Source: Persicitalea sp963716085
GTDB taxonomy: Bacteria > Bacteroidota > Bacteroidia > Cytophagales > Spirosomataceae
Direction: 5' to 3'
NCBI GenBank assembly: GCA_963716085.1
Contig: OY970288.1
Coordinates: forward strand, 4,960,001-5,024,000
Length of the DNA: 64,000 nucleotides
This document shows positions 50,479 through 59,087 of the stretch, in pieces (position 1 is the first letter of the stretch; every line of letters begins with the position of its first letter). The translations under genes and the position numbers were made by a program. Under the pieces are notes generated by a model. It searched no databases and was not told the DNA's origin. It saw only the letters and a list, made by a program, of their open reading frames with translations.

Positions 50479-51891
50479 TTACTCGACTACTATTTCTTCG
50501 TAATACAACCCGCTGATGTGTTCCTCTCCTTCGGGCGTATGCCTGATCCCAAACTTGACTTGGTACTTACCAGCGGGCAACTCCGACGGGCTTCTGTACA
50601 TCCGGTAGGGCAGCATACTAGAACTGAAACCCGTCTGTGGTAACACAAATTCGGCCCCGGTTTCGGTATTTTTGAAAAACAGTCGGCTGTCGTTTGTAAA
50701 TACGCCTGGATTGGATGAGTGAGCTTGATACTGAAGCACCACGGGATCGGTGCGATTGAGGATCGCGATTGGTGTGTATAATCCCGCGCCATTCGAAGTA
50801 CTGAAATCACTCCTCAGTTGGGAGATTACGAGCAGCGCGGGCTGTTGTTTATCTTCAAAAACGAGCACCAAGTCGTGTTTCGTCAGCAGGTTGTCATTGA
50901 CCACCTCTTTACCGTCTACGTAGAGGGTCGTCTTATACGTTCCCGGCTTTAATGATGCAGGCAATTGAGCGGATATGCGCAGGCGGCTGGTCGGAGTGAG
51001 CGGGAATCTCTGCTTCGGAAAAAAATCGCTGGATAACTCCAATTCGTAAGTATGTCCCGGAAGCAGATTATAGCCGCTATATGCAATCTGGCTACTTTCG
51101 TAGCTGAAAATGCTGATGCTGTAGAACCGGGATATTTTCGGTGCGCCGTATTTCAAGCTCAGCTTATCGGGTACGACCGCCCGGCGATTGTGCCGTACAA
51201 CAGTCATTTCGTAGTCCCCTGCCTCGATTCCGGCTGGAACGCTGGCGAATAGCGAGCTACCTTGCTGGTTCGGTCGCCACGATATTCGGCTAACAGTAAC
51301 AGTTCCCGTTATTAGATTCCTGAATAAAGCCTGCCCGTACACCAGGCTATCCGGTTGACCTGCTCCTTGGGGCACGACTGTCGTGTAAGTCCCCCAGTTT
51401 TGTACTAACAAAGGAATATACAGCTCTTCACCTTCCAGCGCAAGCGCATGGTCACCCACCGAAGAGGACACTACGATTGGTTTGACAGGATCGACGACCA
51501 AGTGGAGTCCCCCCGCTACATTACCCGTAGCGGAGTTCACAACGGCGATGGTAAGTCCAGAGTCTCTGTAGAGAACTGAAAAACCTTCAGGATTTAGAGG
51601 TTTATTGAAATTATTTCTAATCTCGAAACCTTCCGGCAACTTCATAGAAACTCTGATCGAGTCGGCGGAGGGAAAATCTGCCGGAAGCGTGATGACTACC
51701 TGGTGATCCTCGCTGTCCTTATGCAGGGTCGTAAATCTAATATTCTCCTTAGCTACGCCCTTGACTGTGAAATCTGTGATGCCGAACGGCTGGGTGGGTT
51801 CGGCGGCTACGGGCGGCATTGGATCAATGTTCTCTTTCCTCTTGCAATGAGTTAAAAGAATAAGTACGAGAAAAAGATGGATAGCTTTCAT
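50479..51891 (-). CDS. Putative lipoprotein with repeated beta domains
   Basis: A 470-residue protein with a lipoprotein signal (IHLFLVLILLTHCKRKEN, Cys about residue 17). The mature part appears to consist of several Ig-like beta domains without named motifs: FTVKGVAKENIRFTTLHKDS, VVDPVKPIVVSSSVGDHALAL, KLSLKYGAPKISRFYSISIF and LQYQAHSSNPGVFTNDSRLF. No catalytic residues are apparent. It may be a surface-exposed binding protein. It neighbours a small barrel protein gene upstream on the same strand (about 175 bp away), possibly as a pair. Confidence 0.65.
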   Translation of the reverse strand: MKAIHLFLVLILLTHCKRKENIDPMPPVAAEPTQPFGITDFTVKGVAKENIRFTTLHKDSEDHQVVITLPADFPSADSIRVSMKLPEGFEIRNNFNKPLNPEGFSVLYRDSGLTIAVVNSATGNVAGGLHLVVDPVKPIVVSSSVGDHALALEGEELYIPLLVQNWGTYTTVVPQGAGQPDSLVYGQALFRNLITGTVTVSRISWRPNQQGSSLFASVPAGIEAGDYEMTVVRHNRRAVVPDKLSLKYGAPKISRFYSISIFSYESSQIAYSGYNLLPGHTYELELSSDFFPKQRFPLTPTSRLRISAQLPASLKPGTYKTTLYVDGKEVVNDNLLTKHDLVLVFEDKQQPALLVISQLRSDFSTSNGAGLYTPIAILNRTDPVVLQYQAHSSNPGVFTNDSRLFFKNTETGAEFVLPQTGFSSSMLPYRMYRSPSELPAGKYQVKFGIRHTPEGEEHISGLYYEEIVVE

Positions 51892-52065
51892 GAGGTTCGT
51901 GACTTAGGATAGATAATGTCTATAAAAAGAGGTGTATCAATTGAACCGAAAGGTTGTAAGTGCTTTGTTGAAAATTTCACTTATTTATTTTTCTCCCAAT
52001 CAAATTCCTACCGATATGGCGTGCGCATGCACGGAGCTTACATCTTTTATTCAATACCGCAACGT

Positions 52066-52746
52066 TCAGAATTTATAGAGCAACTGCGCCTGTAGCCCTA
52101 TCTGGTAGTTATTGTAAGAGATAGCTTTCTCGTAAGGCAGAACATAAACGAACGTTGGCTGCGCAACTAGAGAAAAGTTGTCATTCAGTCGACAATCGAC
52201 GCCTATTCCCAACGTGGGGTAAGGGCGGAACCCATCGACCGTATTGTCACTTTTCTTACTCCCCTCGAATATGGTTACGGAATATACATTGGTCAGCGCA
52301 CCCGCTGATATATAGAGGGATAGAGGTTTGGAAGAAGTGCGTAAGTTTACCAGCAGAGGGATTTGAAAGCTGCGTACCGTACTGGCCGGAGTCCGAACTT
52401 GCGGGTCATCAGGTGATGCCGTAAGGTCAGGATTCGTGGTGACGGTCGGCGAGCCGAAGTCGATATTATTCAATAAAACCCCTGTACCGAACGACAATCG
52501 TTTAGAAATCCAGTAGTTAGCCATCAAACCTGCCGAATAGCCGTATCCGTTCACTTTGTACTGCAAGTCGACGGGCCTGGTTGTAGATCCATTACCAACG
52601 GGCAGATCAACATTCCATTCTGAATTGATATAATGCAAGTTCGGTGCGGCAATGACAGATATAGAAAATTTACTTTGCCCAAAAGCAGGGTCGAGTGAGA
52701 CCCACCAACTCATCCCGACTATAAGAGCAACCAAAGAAGCTTTCAT
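52066..52746 (-). CDS. Outer-membrane porin-family beta-barrel protein
   Basis: From the ATG at 52746 the protein has 226 residues with a signal (LVALIVGMSWWVSLDPAFGQ). Amphipathic strands (KFSISVIAAPNLHYI, YGYSAGLMANYWIS, RLSFGTGVLLNNIDFG, LGIGVDCRLNDNFSLVAQP) and the ending YQIGLQAQLLYKF with a terminal Phe indicate a small outer-membrane barrel. It lies between guaB and the putative lipoprotein, with separate spacers on both sides. Two extra Met codons just upstream do not change the signal. Confidence 0.72.
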   Translation of the reverse strand: MKASLVALIVGMSWWVSLDPAFGQSKFSISVIAAPNLHYINSEWNVDLPVGNGSTTRPVDLQYKVNGYGYSAGLMANYWISKRLSFGTGVLLNNIDFGSPTVTTNPDLTASPDDPQVRTPASTVRSFQIPLLVNLRTSSKPLSLYISAGALTNVYSVTIFEGSKKSDNTVDGFRPYPTLGIGVDCRLNDNFSLVAQPTFVYVLPYEKAISYNNYQIGLQAQLLYKF

Positions 52747-52799
52747 GAGGCGCAAGTTTTTAACGAATGGAAACTTCTTCCACGAAACTATAGAAAAAA

Positions 52800-54272
52800 C
52801 TACCGCGCCGAATAATTCGGAGCCTCCTTCTGAATCATGATGTCGTGCGGGTGGCTTTCGCGGACGCCCGCGCTGGTAATTTTTACAAATTTGGCTTCCT
52901 GTAAAGCCGCAATGTCGCCCGCACCGCAGTACCCCATGCCGGCCTTTACGCCGCCGACGATCTGGTACAGAATTTCGGAAACTTTGCCTTTGAAAGGTAC
53001 GCGACCCACGATGCCTTCGGGGACGAGTTTCTTCACGTCGTCTTCGGCATCCTGGAAGTAGCGGTCCTTGGAGCCGTCCTCCATGGCCTCCACAGAACCC
53101 ATGCCCCGGTAGGCTTTAAATTTCCGGCCTTCGTAAATCACGATTTCGCCCGGTGCCTCGTCGGTGCCCGCCAACATTGAACCGATCATGACCGTGCTGG
53201 CTCCGGCGGCCAGGGCTTTGGCGACGTCGCCCGAGTAGCGGATGCCGCCGTCGGCGATAATGGGAATGTCGGTGCCTTGCAGGGCTTCGGCGGCAGACAG
53301 GACGGCAGAGAGCTGCGGGACACCGATGCCCGCGATGATGCGGGTGGTGCAAATACTCCCCGGCCCGACGCCGACCTTCACGGCATCTACGCCCGCCTCG
53401 GCGAGGGCCGTGGCCGCTTCTCCCGTGGCGATGTTGCCCGCGATGAGGTCGAGTTTCGGGAATTTTTCTTTGATGGAGCGAGCGGCATCGATCACGCCGC
53501 GCGAGTGGCCGTGGGCGGTGTCGAGACTTACCACATCCACGCCCGCTTTGAGCAGGGCTTCCACGCGCTGAATGAGGTCGGGCGTCACGCCCACCGCCGC
53601 ACCGACGCGCAGGCGACCATATTCGTCCTTACAGGCCAGCGGGTGCGATTTGCGCTTCAGGATGTCCTTATAAGTGATGAGTCCGGTGAGGTGATAGTTC
53701 TCATCGACGATGGGAAGCTTTTCGATTTTGTATTCCTGTAAGATAGACTCGGCGTCGTCCAGCGAAAGTCCCTCCGAGGCAGTGATGAGGTTTTCGGTGG
53801 TCATGATTTCCGTGACCGGGCGGTGCATGTCGCGCTGGAAACGCAGGTCGCGGTTGGTCAGGATGCCCACCAGTTTGCGGTTCTTGTCCACCACCGGAAT
53901 GCCGCCGATCTTGAACTCGCGCATGATTTGCTGGGCGTCGCCGAGGTTGGCGTCTTCGCGCAGCGTGATCGGATCGAGGATCATACCGCTCTCGGAGCGC
54001 TTCACCTTCCGAACCTGCTCGGCCTGGGCTTCCAGGCTCATGTTCTTATGAATGATGCCGATGCCGCCTTCCTGCGCCATCGCGATGGCCAGGTCGAATT
54101 CGGTCACCGTGTCCATTGCCGCCGAGATGAGCGGGATGTTGAGCCGGATGTTGCGGGTAAGCTGGGTGACGGTGCTGGTGTCGCGCGGAAGTACCTCGGA
54201 ATAGGCGGGTAGCAGCAGGACGTCGTCGTAGGTGAGTGCCTCGTAGAGGACTTTGGCGGGGAAGTGGGTCAT
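52800..54272 (-). CDS. guaB: Inosine-5'-monophosphate dehydrogenase
   Basis: A 490-residue enzyme converting IMP to XMP with NAD+, the committed step to GMP. The catalytic Cys lies in GPGSICTTR near residue 305; the flap and finger residues follow in YRGMGSVEAM. Two CBS domains are inserted at about 95-205 (MTTENLITASEGLSLDDAESIL), the usual Bateman module that binds adenine or guanine nucleotides. Full length. It has its own promoter, whose -33 element lies in the last codons of gldE. Confidence 0.97.
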   Translation of the reverse strand: MTHFPAKVLYEALTYDDVLLLPAYSEVLPRDTSTVTQLTRNIRLNIPLISAAMDTVTEFDLAIAMAQEGGIGIIHKNMSLEAQAEQVRKVKRSESGMILDPITLREDANLGDAQQIMREFKIGGIPVVDKNRKLVGILTNRDLRFQRDMHRPVTEIMTTENLITASEGLSLDDAESILQEYKIEKLPIVDENYHLTGLITYKDILKRKSHPLACKDEYGRLRVGAAVGVTPDLIQRVEALLKAGVDVVSLDTAHGHSRGVIDAARSIKEKFPKLDLIAGNIATGEAATALAEAGVDAVKVGVGPGSICTTRIIAGIGVPQLSAVLSAAEALQGTDIPIIADGGIRYSGDVAKALAAGASTVMIGSMLAGTDEAPGEIVIYEGRKFKAYRGMGSVEAMEDGSKDRYFQDAEDDVKKLVPEGIVGRVPFKGKVSEILYQIVGGVKAGMGYCGAGDIAALQEAKFVKITSAGVRESHPHDIMIQKEAPNYSAR

Positions 54273-54301
54273 CGCAAATAATGTAGTAGTTATTTGCAGG
54301 G

Positions 54302-54332
54302 CAAAAGTAGACAGAAATATCTACGCTACCAA
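54302..54332 (-). promoter_or_regulatory. guaB promoter
   Basis: On the minus strand the -7 box TACTTTTG (54309-54302) is preceded by TTG (54332-54330) with a 20-nt spacer, a full match to TTG-N19-21-TAnnTTTG. It lies 30 nt upstream of the guaB ATG and partly within the end of gldE. Confidence 0.65.
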
Positions 54333-55655
54333 CACCCGTACTTTCTTAATTCGCTTTTTATCCGCCGATTGAATCTTGAAGGTCAGCTTTTCGTAGCTCA
54401 CCTCTTCGCCCGTGCGGGGTAGCTGCGAAAACAATTCGAGCAGCAACCCACCCAGCGACTCGCTGGCGCGGCGAACGTCTTCGAAGTAATCGGGTTCCAG
54501 ACCAAGTATTTTACAAAAATCGTTGAGCAAAACTCTTCCCTCGAAAATGTACGTTCGCTCGTCCACTTGCGTGTATTTGATTTCCTCGGCTTCGTCGTAC
54601 TCGTCGTTGATGTCGCCGAAAATTTCCTCGATAATATCTTCCAGCGTGATAAGTCCGTTGGTACCGCCGTATTCATCCACCACGATAGCCATATGGACGC
54701 GGCGGTTCTGAAACTCCTGCATCAGGTCGTCGAGGCGCTTGCTCTCGGGAATAAAGTACGCCTTCCGCAATAGTTTCTGCCAGGCAAAATGCTCATCGCG
54801 GTGCAGATGCGGCAGCAGGTCTTTTACGTACAAAATTCCCTCGACCGAGTCAAGGGTGTCGTCATAAACCGGAATCCTCGAATAGCCCGATTTATTGATC
54901 TTGTTCATCAATTCATGGAAATCAAGTTCTGCGTCCACGGCCGTAATATTCAGCCGGGGCTGACTGGCCTGCCGAGCGGTCGTTTGCCCGAAAGTAGCCA
55001 GGCCGCGTAGCAGATCGCGCTCCTCTTCCGTCTCAGCCTCTGAATCCAGGCTTTCGGATTTCCCCTGTCCTTCGTCGGGCAGCAGCATGCCCCAGGATTC
55101 TCCCAGTTGGGTAAGGAATCGGTTGACGGGTGTCAAGAACTTCATGACGGGCCGCACCAAGCCGTGGAATCGTTGCGTAAAGCCAACGGCATGATGTCCG
55201 GCGTAGAACCGGACGAGTGCATCTATCCACAGCCACAGCGCCAGGGCAACGAAAGCCAACCAGGCATGCGGAGCCAATTCAGGTACCTGCGTAGCATCCC
55301 AAGCCAGCCGCGCCGCCAGTAGAAAAGCCGCCAGCGTAACAATACGCTGAAGGAGAGAGAGCATCAGTTTTTGAGAAAGATCCAGGGATGGCGTCTCGAC
55401 GGGATTGCGGCGCTCCCAAAATGCATCGGGCGTAGAGGTCACTCCGTAGGCAGCGCGCAGAGCAGAAAGAAACAGCGCCAATACAACCAGAAAGGCTAGT
55501 GTCAGTAACTCCGGCCAGGCATTGGCAACCATCGCAAAGGGAGGGGAAAGGGCCACGAAAATGAGTGCTTGACCATAGAAAGGCCGCTCATTTTCCGGCC
55601 TCGGTCGGGACGGGTCGTCGCTATCGGTTTCTTCTTTCAAGGATTGTGGTGTCAA
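54321..55655 (-). CDS. gldE: GldE-like CBS/CorC_HlyC gliding-associated membrane protein
   Basis: A 444-residue protein. The first 190 residues are a hydrophobic DUF21-like membrane region (LLTLAFLVVLALFLSALRA, WLAFVALALWLWIDALV). Residues about 230-360 hold a CBS pair (ELMNKINKSGYSRIPVYDDT, VHMAIVVDEYGGTNGLITLEDIIEEI). A CorC_HlyC domain ends the protein. The order mutY-ssb-gldE is characteristic of gliding Bacteroidota, where GldE works with the lipoprotein GldD in type IX secretion and gliding. The start is a TTG overlapping the ssb stop (TTGA). Here gldE is followed by guaB, not gldD. Confidence 0.82.
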   Translation of the reverse strand: MTPQSLKEETDSDDPSRPRPENERPFYGQALIFVALSPPFAMVANAWPELLTLAFLVVLALFLSALRAAYGVTSTPDAFWERRNPVETPSLDLSQKLMLSLLQRIVTLAAFLLAARLAWDATQVPELAPHAWLAFVALALWLWIDALVRFYAGHHAVGFTQRFHGLVRPVMKFLTPVNRFLTQLGESWGMLLPDEGQGKSESLDSEAETEEERDLLRGLATFGQTTARQASQPRLNITAVDAELDFHELMNKINKSGYSRIPVYDDTLDSVEGILYVKDLLPHLHRDEHFAWQKLLRKAYFIPESKRLDDLMQEFQNRRVHMAIVVDEYGGTNGLITLEDIIEEIFGDINDEYDEAEEIKYTQVDERTYIFEGRVLLNDFCKILGLEPDYFEDVRRASESLGGLLLELFSQLPRTGEEVSYEKLTFKIQSADKKRIKKVRVLVA

Positions 55656-56158
55656 AATGGGAGGTCATCGTCATCCCCACTTGCAGCCAGGGCGGGCGGG
55701 ATGGGTTCGGCGGGTTTGGGCGCATTGGATTGCGCCGGGGCGGCGGGTTCTTTTGCGGACTGGCCAGGCTCTGAACTTGACGAGCTACCCGAACTTTGAT
55801 TGTCGTAACCACCACTACCCGAGCCGCTGCTGCCCAACATGGTCATGCTGTTAGCCAGAATGGAGATTCCTGTTCGGGCATTCCCTTCTTTATCGGTCCA
55901 GTTCTCCGTGCGAATCTTGCCTTCCACGTACACCTGATTGCCCTTGCGGAGGTACTTTTCGGCTACCTTAGCCAGTGCATTCCAAAGCTCGATGCGGTGC
56001 CATTCGGTTTGCTCGATCTTCTCACCATTTTTGTTGGTGTACGATTCCGAAGTGGCAATATTGAAGCGGGCGACAACCGAGCCGCCGTCCAGGTAGCGCA
56101 CTTCGGGATCACTGCCCAGGTTTCCGATAAGAATTACTTTGTTTACACCGCCTGCCAT
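55652..56158 (-). CDS. ssb: Single-stranded DNA-binding protein
   Basis: A 168-residue SSB. The OB fold spans residues about 5-110 (NKVILIGNLGSDPEVRYLDG, FNIATSESYTNKNGEKIEQT, EWHRIELWNALAKVAEKYLRKGNQVYVEG). A flexible linker rich in Ser, Gly, Pro and Ala is followed by the acidic tip DDDDLPF, which recruits partner proteins. Its TGA overlaps the TTG start of gldE, and mutY lies about 155 bp upstream on the same strand. A heptamer array occupies the leader just before the ATG. Confidence 0.95.
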   Translation of the reverse strand: MAGGVNKVILIGNLGSDPEVRYLDGGSVVARFNIATSESYTNKNGEKIEQTEWHRIELWNALAKVAEKYLRKGNQVYVEGKIRTENWTDKEGNARTGISILANSMTMLGSSGSGSGGYDNQSSGSSSSSEPGQSAKEPAAPAQSNAPKPAEPIPPALAASGDDDDLPF

Positions 56159-56160
56159 AG

Positions 56161-56189
56161 TTGTTTAGGGTTTATAGTTTAGTTGTTTA
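56161..56189. repeat. Degenerate heptamer array, unit TTGTTTA
   Basis: Units TTGTTTA, GGGTTTA and TAGTTTA, then (after one inserted base) TTGTTTA. It lies immediately upstream of the ssb ATG. Confidence 0.6.
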
Positions 56190-56314
56190 GAGTGGGATCT
56201 GCCTTTGCCGTGGTAGCTGCGATAGGTACCAACCTATTCGTTTATTGACATTTGAAAAATCCAGAATCTAACCGCGTCGGTGGAGCGGTCCAGGATCTGA
56301 CATCAGATTTAAAT

Positions 56315-57397
56315 CTAAGAAAAAAACTGTTCCTTTATGTAGGTGTCGATGAGAATGGGTTTTGGCAGAGCTTCTATTTGAGCCTTATTGTAGAAAGCTA
56401 CGCCCTCCGGCAATTCTCCTGTTTGAACGCTGCTCGCCGCAATCTTCCAGAATCTGACGTGCAGTTTCTGGTGGGTGAGCAAATGTACGTAGGTTTTCTG
56501 GGGAACAGTAAGCTGACCTGTTTTGCTCCATCGCGCAAAAAAATCTTCGGCGAACAAGTCGTCTGGCGCGTCGGCTTCCCGGGCCGTTTCGATGAGGGGA
56601 AAGTCGTACAGGCCTTTCCAGACATCCTTTCCAGTGCGCTCCTTCATGGCTAATTGGCCGTCACTTTCCAACACTATATAATTGAGGAAGCGCTTTTTCA
56701 CCTTCGCCTTTTTCGACTTGACGGGCAGCAGTTTCTGTGCTCCGTGTTCAAAGGCGTAACAAGATTCATTGAAAGGACACAGCAGGCAATCGGGAGCAAC
56801 GGGCTGGCACTGAATGGCCCCGAACTCGATCATCGCCTGATTGAATGTAGCTGGATCGTCGGCAGGAATTAACTTTCGGGCCGCTGCCGTGAATTCGCGC
56901 TTGGCCGAACTGTGCGTGATGTCGGTTTTTATCCCGAAAATCCTCGCCAGCACCCGGTACACGTTCCCATCCACGGCGGGAACGGCTTCGTTAAAAGCAA
57001 AGGACGCAATGGCGGCGGCGGTGTACTCTCCCACCCCTTTCAATTTTAGCAGTTCTGCGTAACTACCGGGAAAGTCGCCCTCATACGCCGACACCACCTG
57101 CCGGGCGGTGTGATGCAGGTTGCGGGCGCGGGAGTAATAGCCCAACCCCTGCCACAGCCGCAGCACCTCCTGCTCGTCGGCGCGGGCCAAATCATGCACC
57201 GTGGGGTAGCTTTCCACAAATCGCTCATAATAAGGCATTCCCTGAACGACGCGGGTTTGTTGCAGGATTATTTCCGATAGCCAAATTTTATAGGGGTCAG
57301 TCGTCCGCCGCCAAGGCAAATCGCGGTGGTGGCGATGATACCAGTGGATGAGTTTCTGACTGAAATTAGTTTCCCTCGAAATGGTGCTGGCGGACAT
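56315..57397 (-). CDS. mutY: A/G-specific adenine glycosylase
   Basis: A 360-residue base-excision repair enzyme that removes adenine mispaired with 8-oxoguanine. The helix-hairpin-helix GVGEYTAAAIASFAF and the catalytic Asp in PAVDGNVYRVL (about residue 143) are present. The 4Fe-4S cluster Cys set is in CQPVAPDCLLCPFNESC. The C-terminal third is the NUDIX-like 8-oxoG recognition domain. Full length. It opens the mutY-ssb-gldE block and is divergent from the HU gene. Confidence 0.96.
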   Translation of the reverse strand: MSASTISRETNFSQKLIHWYHRHHRDLPWRRTTDPYKIWLSEIILQQTRVVQGMPYYERFVESYPTVHDLARADEQEVLRLWQGLGYYSRARNLHHTARQVVSAYEGDFPGSYAELLKLKGVGEYTAAAIASFAFNEAVPAVDGNVYRVLARIFGIKTDITHSSAKREFTAAARKLIPADDPATFNQAMIEFGAIQCQPVAPDCLLCPFNESCYAFEHGAQKLLPVKSKKAKVKKRFLNYIVLESDGQLAMKERTGKDVWKGLYDFPLIETAREADAPDDLFAEDFFARWSKTGQLTVPQKTYVHLLTHQKLHVRFWKIAASSVQTGELPEGVAFYNKAQIEALPKPILIDTYIKEQFFS

Positions 57398-57478
57398 AGA
57401 GTTGCTTTAGCGACTGTTTTTTAGCGGATTATAAAAAGAATGAATAGAAATCTCTTTTATGTTTTAGCAAAATTAAGC

Positions 57479-57486
57479 TACCTTTG
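57479..57486 (+). promoter_or_regulatory. Candidate HU promoter -7 box
   Basis: TACCTTTG matches TAnnTTTG and lies about 67 nt before the HU start, giving a moderate leader. The -33 region is T-rich but has no TTG at the right distance. Confidence 0.55.
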
Positions 57487-57552
57487 TACTCCCAAAATTC
57501 AAAGTGGGGAAAAGAGTAAACAAACCATATACACTTAAAAGCACCAAATACT

Positions 57553-57858
57553 GTGACTAAAGCAGACGTAATCGCGCAAATTGCCGACAAAACAGGAGTA
57601 GAAAAGGCTGACGTTCAGCAGACACTCGAGACTTTCTTTACCGTAGTGAAAGATTCTCTGGCCGATGGCGAGAATCTTTACGTAAGGGGATTTGGCAGCT
57701 TCATCAACAAGAAGCGCGCCCGCAAAGTTGCCCGGAATATCTCCAAGGGCGAATCAATGATCATCGACGAGCATTACGTGCCGAGTTTCAAGCCCGCTAA
57801 GATTTTCGTCGAGCAAGTAAAAACCAGCGAAAGCGTAAAAGCCGCCGCCGAGAAGTAA
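57553..57858 (+). CDS. HU-family DNA-binding protein
   Basis: A 101-residue histone-like protein: TKADVIAQIADKTGVEKADVQ, FFTVVKDSLADGENLYVRGFGSF and ARKVARNISKGESMIIDEHYVPSFKP. The beta-arm region and the FGSF turn are typical, with a short extra C-terminal helix (VKTSESVKAAAEK). It bends and compacts DNA. The start is a GTG. It heads a cluster with a TPR protein, the mS38-like peptide and RNase G on the same strand. Confidence 0.93.
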   Translation: MTKADVIAQIADKTGVEKADVQQTLETFFTVVKDSLADGENLYVRGFGSFINKKRARKVARNISKGESMIIDEHYVPSFKPAKIFVEQVKTSESVKAAAEK

Positions 57859-57891
57859 TCTCTTTAAGAAACTTTTTTTGACCTGCTCATT

Positions 57892-58734
57892 ATGAAAAGG
57901 ACGATGATACTGGTTTCCATTTTGGCTTTCGCGCTGGTGGGAACCCTGTATAGTCTGCCCAAAGTAGTAGTCAATACCAAAGAGCAGGATGAGGTCGCGG
58001 GACAAACGACCAAACCAGTTGCCGAAGGCACTCAAGAAGCCGAAGTACCCGATGACACGCATACCAATGCCACCCTTACGCCCGAGCAGGAGGCGGAAAT
58101 AGTGCCCCTACGCGAACAGTATCAACAGGCCACCGCCGAAACCAAGGCCGCGGCAGCCGTTCAACTTTCCGACTTGTTCGGGAAGTACCAAAAGTTTGAT
58201 AGCTCTGCTTACTACGCCGAGCAAGCGGCCACGCTTCAACCGGGCGTAGAGAACTATTTGCGGGCGGGTGACCGTTATTACCAAGCCTACGGGTTTGCAG
58301 CGGAAGAAAAAAAGGCTAGTGGACTGGGCGAAAAAACGCGTTCTTATTATCAGAAAGCGTTGGATCAGAATCCCGGCTTGTTGGCGGCCAAGGCCAATAT
58401 GGCCATGACCTACGTCAACACGCCGTCGCCGATGCAGGGCATCATGCTGCTGCGCGAAGTACTCGACACCGACCCGACGAACGAACTGGCTTTGTTCAAT
58501 CTGGGAATCTTGTCGATGCGCTCCAACCAGTACACTAAGGCGGTGGGGCGCTTCGAGCAGATTCTGCAAAGCCACCCCGAAAACACCAAAGCACAGTTCT
58601 ACCTGGGCGTGTGCTTGGTGGAACTGGGACGCACCGACGAGGCCAAGAAAGTCCTCGCCGATGTGAAGAAAAAAGAAAAAGACCCCGTCATCCAGCAAGC
58701 TATCGGCGAGCTGGAGCAGCGGCTCATTAACTAA
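57892..58734 (+). CDS. Membrane-anchored TPR protein
   Basis: A 280-residue protein. An N-terminal hydrophobic segment (MILVSILAFALVGTLYSLP) is probably an uncleaved anchor or signal. A polar linker follows (EEVPDDTHTNAT-like), then helical repeats and at least three TPRs from residue 130 (YYQKALDQNPGLLAAKANMA, LREVLDTDPTNELALFNLG, FEQILQSHPENTKAQFYLG). It is a scaffold for protein interactions in the periplasm or at the inner membrane. It lies 33 bp after the HU gene, so the two are likely co-transcribed. Confidence 0.8.
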   Translation: MKRTMILVSILAFALVGTLYSLPKVVVNTKEQDEVAGQTTKPVAEGTQEAEVPDDTHTNATLTPEQEAEIVPLREQYQQATAETKAAAAVQLSDLFGKYQKFDSSAYYAEQAATLQPGVENYLRAGDRYYQAYGFAAEEKKASGLGEKTRSYYQKALDQNPGLLAAKANMAMTYVNTPSPMQGIMLLREVLDTDPTNELALFNLGILSMRSNQYTKAVGRFEQILQSHPENTKAQFYLGVCLVELGRTDEAKKVLADVKKKEKDPVIQQAIGELEQRLIN

Positions 58735-58738
58735 TTTT

Positions 58739-58790
58739 GAATGATAGAATATTGCTTTCGCTGGTTCATTCTATCATTCACTCATTCAAA
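58739..58790. repeat. Inverted octamer array (GAATnnnn facing ATTCnnnn)
   Basis: GAAT occurs at 58739 and 58747; ATTC at 58768, 58776 and 58784. All are 8 bp apart. The left TTTTGAATGATAGAAT matches the inverse of the right side, which has one additional octamer. It lies between the TPR gene and the mS38-like peptide and may fold as an attenuator or terminator. Confidence 0.75.
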
Positions 58791-58801
58791 ATTAAGAAGC
58801 T

Positions 58802-58891
58802 ATGCCTTGCGGTAAAAAAAGAAAACGTCATAAGATTTCGACGCACAAGAGAAAGAAGCGCCTGAGAAAGAATCGGCACAAGAAGAAGTAG
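58802..58891 (+). CDS. mS38/COX24-like small basic ribosome-associated peptide
   Basis: The ATG at 58802 opens a 29-residue, extremely basic protein starting MPCGKKRKRHKISTHKRKK and ending in Lys residues. This is the conserved AURKAIP1/COX24 (mS38-like) small protein of Bacteroidota, a probable ribosomal small-subunit component. It is usually missed by gene callers because it is so short. It sits between the TPR and RNase G genes. Confidence 0.85.
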   Translation: MPCGKKRKRHKISTHKRKKRLRKNRHKKK

Positions 58892-59087
58892 ATTGTGGGT
58901 GGAAGCGCAGAGTAAGTATTTCTGGGCTTCCACCTTTTTTACTTTCGACCCTCCATTCCTTTTTTTCTCTCGCGTACGATTGATGCCAGATCGGCCCTTC
59001 CAATTTTTAGGTGGGGTTACGATGCTGGTCTATCTTTATTGGTACGCTGAGTGTCACCCTCTAAAAACCATTCATTTTGGTTAGACA

